A DNA stretch of 64,000 nucleotides from Longitalea arenae (GTDB taxonomy: Bacteria > Bacteroidota > Bacteroidia > Chitinophagales > Chitinophagaceae): assembly GCF_016924755.1 (NCBI RefSeq), contig NZ_JAFFJX010000016.1, forward strand, positions 62,001-126,000, given 5' to 3'. Below the pieces are notes generated by a model. That model had not been told where the DNA came from, ran no database searches, and was given only the letters and a program-made list of their open reading frames with translations. Within the stretch, counting starts at the first letter, position 1. Every line of letters starts with the position of its first letter. Made by a program: the position numbers and the translations under genes. Positions 60,673 through 64,000 of this stretch are shown piece after piece.

Positions 60673-60680
60673 TATGTTTG
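60673..60680 (+). promoter_or_regulatory. -7 element directly before the LytS-like kinase gene
   Basis: TATGTTTG matches TAnnTTTG and ends only 4 bp before the ATG at 60685. If used, the transcript would start at or next to the ATG, giving a leaderless mRNA. Confidence 0.45.
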
Positions 60681-60684
60681 TAGT

Positions 60685-61674
60685 ATGAAGAAGTATTACC
60701 CGGCCACGGGACTGATCATATCATTTTTTATAGCATTGATGGGCTATGTGCTGCGGTTGAACCGGGAAGATATGCGGTCATCGGTGCTCACATTTTCTTC
60801 TTCGGTTATAAATGCGTTTCTCAGCTGGTTGCTGATACAATTTCTATTGCAATGGCGCAAACCATCGGGTTATGGATGGAAGGCTGTGCTGGCCATTGCA
60901 GGTTGTATACTCATTTCGCTCTTGTCATTCACCATTACCCGGCCTTTTAGCGAGGTGCAGCATCGTATGGGCGCTTTTGCCAACATGCGTGCCGTATATT
61001 TTGTGCTTTTCATGCGCGGGATTGTGGTAGGCGGGTTCTTATTTTTTATAGCATACCTGTTCCGCATGTCGGCCATCGGCCGGCAGGCTGAACTGGAAAA
61101 CGAACGACTGAAAAAAGAAAACCTGCAGGCCAGGCTAAGCCTCTTACAGGAGCAGGTGAGCCCGCATTTCCTCTTTAATTCCCTGGGTACATTGCGAAGT
61201 ATGCTGCACGAAAAAGCGCCCCGGGAATTTATTCAAAACTTGTCTGACGTGTACCGGTATTTACTGAATAACCGTATGGCCGACCTGGTGGTACTAAAGG
61301 CGGAACTTGATTTTACGCAGGCTTACCTGCATATATTAAATGAACGGTTTGAAGATGCGTTGATCACTGAGATCAATATTGCCGGCAGCGACCTGAAGAA
61401 ACGGCTTCCACCCGCCAGCTTGCAGTTGCTGGTAGAGAATGCCGTGAAACACAATGTGGCCACGGCCGATGCCCCACTCAGGATCAGTATAAACACAAAT
61501 GACAAAGGGTGGCTCACAGTAACCAATTCGATACAGAAAAAAAACAAGGTGCGGGATAGCCAGGGCAGCGGGTTGAACAATATCCGGGAACGGTACCGCT
61601 TACTCGCGGGGCTGGATATTATAGTGGAAGAGACCGGTACCCATTTTACCGTACGTATTCCCCTGTTAACATAA
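60685..61674 (+). CDS. LytS/YehU-type sensor histidine kinase
   Basis: A 329-residue membrane kinase from ATG 60685; a longer frame from 60628 overlaps the promoter. Four N-terminal helices span residues 5-128, then a short coiled coil, then the His_kinase domain with His161 in LQEQVSPHFLFNSLGTLRSM and a shortened ATPase domain (LLVENAVKHNVA; GSGLNNIRERYRLL). It phosphorylates the LytTR regulator encoded 4 bp downstream. No extracytoplasmic sensor domain is present, so the helices or the membrane state are the likely input. Confidence 0.92.
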   Translation: MKKYYPATGLIISFFIALMGYVLRLNREDMRSSVLTFSSSVINAFLSWLLIQFLLQWRKPSGYGWKAVLAIAGCILISLLSFTITRPFSEVQHRMGAFANMRAVYFVLFMRGIVVGGFLFFIAYLFRMSAIGRQAELENERLKKENLQARLSLLQEQVSPHFLFNSLGTLRSMLHEKAPREFIQNLSDVYRYLLNNRMADLVVLKAELDFTQAYLHILNERFEDALITEINIAGSDLKKRLPPASLQLLVENAVKHNVATADAPLRISINTNDKGWLTVTNSIQKKNKVRDSQGSGLNNIRERYRLLAGLDIIVEETGTHFTVRIPLLT

Positions 61675-61678
61675 CACT

Positions 61679-62443
61679 ATGAATATACTGATCATAGAAG
61701 ATGAAGCAAAAACAGGCCGGGAGTTGAAAGAAATGATCCAGCGGCTTGACGAGAAGCTGAGCGTGGTGGGCATGGTGCCTTCTGTAAAGGCGGCTGTTGA
61801 TTGGTTAAATAACAACCCATCTCCGCAACTGATCCTGTCGGATATAGAACTGGCCGATGGATTGAGCTTCGAGATCTTTCAGACCGTGCAAATATGTTGT
61901 CCCGTCATTTTCTGCACTGCATTCGACAGTTATGCCATAGATGCTTTCAGTTCTTATGGTATCGATTACCTGTTGAAGCCGGTAGATGAAGATAAACTGG
62001 CTGCCAGCCTTCGCAAATACGAGCTGATGAAACAGTGGATGGCGCCAAGGCAGGGCGTCGATTATGGACAACTGGAAGCTGTTCTCGCAAAATTGCAAAC
62101 CGGTTATAAAAGTGGTTTGCTGGTGTTCAGTAATGAGAAGATCATTCCTGTAAAGACGGCCGATATTGCTTTTATCCATTCTGCAGGCGGCAACGTAAAA
62201 GTGTATACAAAAAACAAACAAAGCTTCCAGATCAATGAAGTGCTCGACGAACTGGAGCCTCAACTCGACCCTTATCAATTCTTCAGGGCGAACCGCCAAT
62301 ACCTGGTAAACCGCGATGCGGTAGTAATGGCCGAGCATTTCTTTAACCGGAGGCTGGTGTTGAAATTAAATATTGAAACTCCGGAGCAGATCATCATCAG
62401 CAAGATGAAAGCCCCGGAGTTAATGGCATGGATGCAACGGTGA
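61679..62443 (+). CDS. LytTR-family response regulator
   Basis: A 254-residue DNA-binding response regulator, partner of the kinase just upstream (4-bp gap). The receiver domain covers residues 1-120 with phospho-acceptor Asp55 in LILSDIELADG, the conserved acidic pair in IIEDEA and Lys in YLLKPVDEDKL. The LytTR domain is at 150-250 (VFSNEKIIPVKTADIAFIHSAGGNVKVYT; FFRANRQYLVNRDAV). Targets are unknown; LytTR regulators often bind pairs of 9-bp direct repeats, none of which I could identify nearby. Confidence 0.93.
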   Translation: MNILIIEDEAKTGRELKEMIQRLDEKLSVVGMVPSVKAAVDWLNNNPSPQLILSDIELADGLSFEIFQTVQICCPVIFCTAFDSYAIDAFSSYGIDYLLKPVDEDKLAASLRKYELMKQWMAPRQGVDYGQLEAVLAKLQTGYKSGLLVFSNEKIIPVKTADIAFIHSAGGNVKVYTKNKQSFQINEVLDELEPQLDPYQFFRANRQYLVNRDAVVMAEHFFNRRLVLKLNIETPEQIIISKMKAPELMAWMQR

Positions 62444-62451
62444 ATACAGTC

Positions 62452-63375
62452 TTATTCCAATTTGAATCGCTGGAAGAAGGACCAGATGAGATCGTTTGCA
62501 TTGATAACCTGTGAAGGTATGTCGGCCCTGGATCGTACCTGTTTGCCACCCGGCCAGGCATGCCCGCCATCCTGAGTTACATAATGCGAAATAAGCACAT
62601 TGCCCTGGGCGTTTGTCCACTCAAGCTGCTTATACTGCGCATTATCTACTACCACCCTTGCATTGGGTAAACAGTTATTGCGAATGGCCCAGCCATTCAA
62701 CACAGAATCGATTGGTGGAAAATAATAACCCAATGCATTGCTGCCGCCATAATAGGGAACTATTCTGTCCAGTGCCGAATGCAAATGAAGGATCGGCATG
62801 GGACCTGGCTGATGGGCCGGGGCTGTGTACACCATCGATGCGCTTACCGGCGCAATAGCGGCTATTTTATTTGACAGCTCGGCAGCCAGGCGGTAGGTCA
62901 TCATACCTCCGTTCGACATGCCCGTTACGTATACACGTTTGGGATCGATAAGGTAAGTACGGGTCATTTTATCTATCAACTGGCTAATGAACGATACATC
63001 ATCTATGCCATTTTTCATGGCGAAATCACAGCAGCTGCCGGCATTCCAGGAACGCAAATGCAATACGCCATTACTCGCAACGCCATTGGGATAAACTGCC
63101 ACAAAGCCCGATGCGTCTGCTTTTTCCGAAAATTCATAATCCCGCTCGAACTGGGATGCGCTGCCACCAGTGCCGTGCAGGGCGATCACCATGGGATAGG
63201 CCCTAATGGTGTCGGAATAGTAAGCCGGTGGCAGGTTTACAATATAGCTGCGGTGAAGTCCATTTACTGTTATGGATGCCTGAAAATGCCTGGGCGGCGG
63301 CGCCGTGTCTTTACCACATCCGGTGGCCATCCAAAACAGTGAAATTCCTGCAATGATGTCAACGATTGTTTTCAT
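62452..63375 (-). CDS. Poly(3-hydroxybutyrate)-depolymerase/feruloyl-esterase-like lipoprotein (LpqC-type)
   Basis: A 307-residue alpha/beta hydrolase with a lipoprotein signal ending FWMATGC (Cys20). The catalytic triad is Ser154 in VTGMSNGGMMTYRLA, Asp202 in SALDRIVPY and His271 in QDGGHAWPGG. The oxyanion segment is VIALHGTGGSASQF. This is the esterase group that includes LpqC, PHB depolymerases and feruloyl esterases, so its substrate may be a plant phenolic ester or a short polyester. It starts 2 nt after the Spy-like gene on the same strand and is convergent with the LytTR gene. Confidence 0.88.
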   Translation of the reverse strand: MKTIVDIIAGISLFWMATGCGKDTAPPPRHFQASITVNGLHRSYIVNLPPAYYSDTIRAYPMVIALHGTGGSASQFERDYEFSEKADASGFVAVYPNGVASNGVLHLRSWNAGSCCDFAMKNGIDDVSFISQLIDKMTRTYLIDPKRVYVTGMSNGGMMTYRLAAELSNKIAAIAPVSASMVYTAPAHQPGPMPILHLHSALDRIVPYYGGSNALGYYFPPIDSVLNGWAIRNNCLPNARVVVDNAQYKQLEWTNAQGNVLISHYVTQDGGHAWPGGKQVRSRADIPSQVINANDLIWSFFQRFKLE

Positions 63376-63377
63376 GC

Positions 63378-63749
63378 TTACTGTTTTCTACTGTTTTTAA
63401 GTTCCGCACGCATTTCTTTCTGCATTTTTTTGTACGTCTCGTACTGGCTTGCATCTAACACCGCTTTCATCTGCCGGTCTTTTTCATCGTTCATCTTACG
63501 ATAAGCTTTCAGCTTGGAAAGTTTGGAGCCGCCAGATTCTTTTAGTGAAGCCAGTCCCTCGAAATAGGTTGTATTGATGGCTTTTACTTTTTCTTCCTGG
63601 GCTTGGGTGAGGTTGAGCTTTACTTTGTACTCTTCGTACTTTGACTGTAATTCTTTTTTGCGCTCATCGCTAAGTTTCGATTGGGCATTTGTAATCATGG
63701 AAAGGCTTACTGCCAGGGCCAATAACAAGAATCTGCGTGATGGTTTCAT
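63378..63749 (-). CDS. Small exported helical protein (Spy/CpxP-like)
   Basis: A 123-residue protein with a signal peptide (FLLLALAVSLSMITNAQS). The mature part is a charged helical hairpin of about 100 residues rich in Lys, Glu and Gln (LNLTQAQEEKVKAINTTYFEGLASLK; YETYKKMQKEMRAELKN). The LTxxQ-like element LTQAQ recalls the Spy/CpxP periplasmic chaperone family, so an envelope-stress role is plausible but unproven. It is translationally adjacent to the esterase gene. Confidence 0.7.
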   Translation of the reverse strand: MKPSRRFLLLALAVSLSMITNAQSKLSDERKKELQSKYEEYKVKLNLTQAQEEKVKAINTTYFEGLASLKESGGSKLSKLKAYRKMNDEKDRQMKAVLDASQYETYKKMQKEMRAELKNSRKQ

Positions 63750-63868
63750 ATTGAGTTTATTTTTTTGTGCGAATCTGACGTGGAACAGAGGGCGTGGTGT
63801 GGGGAAAAACGGATAAAAAGGACAAAACGGAGGATGAAAAGTCGCAGGTATAGTGAATGAAATTTCAC

Positions 63869-63876
63869 TAATTTTG
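63869..63876 (+). promoter_or_regulatory. -7 element of a promoter leading out of the right edge
   Basis: TAATTTTG matches TAnnTTTG. A 10-bp palindrome TGAAATTTCA (63858-63867) lies directly upstream and could be an operator. A seven-codon frame (63882-63905) begins at the expected transcript start. Confidence 0.5.
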
Positions 63877-63987
63877 CAGCCATGAGGATGGCTCCAACAC
63901 TTTAATACTTCTTCTTTTCCAGTTCAGCTGTGATATAACTATCGCATATATTTCCTATTGTTTAATATTCATCCTTATTATCATTTT

Positions 63988-64000
63988 ATGGAAGAAGTAT
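63988..64000 (+). CDS. Possible start of the next gene (partial)
   Basis: ATGGAAGAAGTAT at the window end could be the first codons (MEEV) of the gene served by the promoter at 63869. Nothing more can be seen. Confidence 0.25.

Overview
The window comes from a Bacteroidota chromosome, most likely the family Chitinophagaceae (Chitinophaga/Niastella type). The evidence is a SusC/SusD pair, Bacteroidota-type lipoprotein signals, S46 dipeptidyl-peptidase, LytTR and propeller/triple-tyrosine regulators, no Shine-Dalgarno usage, and many exact copies of the Bacteroidota -7 element TAnnTTTG just upstream of genes (6408, 11814, 12444, 15918, 18234, 29304, 48705, 60673, 63869). I saw no rRNA, tRNA, CRISPR array or intact insertion sequence.

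Layout. 1-4.0 kb: the end of a heavy-metal RND efflux operon (permease tail, TolC-like channel, two adaptors that each carry a metal-binding CxMHP...CPxCxMDL domain). 4.0-6.0 kb: a secreted amidohydrolase and a small exported protein. 6.4-12.4 kb: phenylacetate catabolism, paaABCD-paaG-paaI under a promoter that overlaps a perfect inverted repeat, then an aldo/keto reductase and paaY. 12.5-20.1 kb: obg, a membrane-bound patatin, a DPP7-type S46 peptidase, an RDD protein and a type II NADH dehydrogenase. 20.5-24.7 kb: a FIST sensor plus hybrid histidine kinase operon. 25.0-30.4 kb: a soluble patatin, a decayed gene that keeps its terminator, a pectate lyase, a DEDDh exonuclease, an AraC regulator and an Old Yellow Enzyme homologue.

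30.5-46.5 kb is a polysaccharide utilisation locus: a membrane-spanning propeller/YYY/LuxR regulator, a GH5 with a C-terminal carbohydrate-binding domain, SusC, SusD, two GH30 enzymes, and a GH78 rhamnosidase that follows a terminator. Four copies of a paired motif (ATGKGGT, 4 bp, ATGGGGT; repeat period 11 bp) sit only in the regulator/GH5 and GH5/SusC intergenic regions and are the best candidate operator of the locus. GH5 plus GH30 suggests a beta-1,3/1,6-glucan (fungal wall) target, but this is inference.

46.5-50.3 kb: an erythromycin-esterase-family gene, then a compact phage-derived module (S24 repressor, Cro-like protein, DnaA-domain-IV-like protein, Mu Gam-like DNA-end-binding protein) with no transposase or structural genes. 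50.4-54.2 kb: a DUF2306 membrane protein with a divergent HxlR regulator, a class I isoprenoid/terpene synthase-like enzyme with no pathway neighbours, a beta-hydroxyacid dehydrogenase-like protein and a small HTH protein. 54.3-60.0 kb: an aldo/keto reductase, then a sulfotransferase, an APS kinase and an aspartyl/asparaginyl hydroxylase packed together next to an MBOAT/SGNH O-acylation pair, which may form a surface- or peptide-modification island. 60.3-64.0 kb: a small lipoprotein, a LytS/LytTR two-component system, a Spy-like protein with a poly(3-hydroxybutyrate)-depolymerase-like lipoprotein esterase, and a promoter leading out of the right edge.

The most promising undescribed items are the 11-bp-period operator set, the repressor-Gam module, the sulfation/hydroxylation cluster and the orphan terpene-synthase-like gene.
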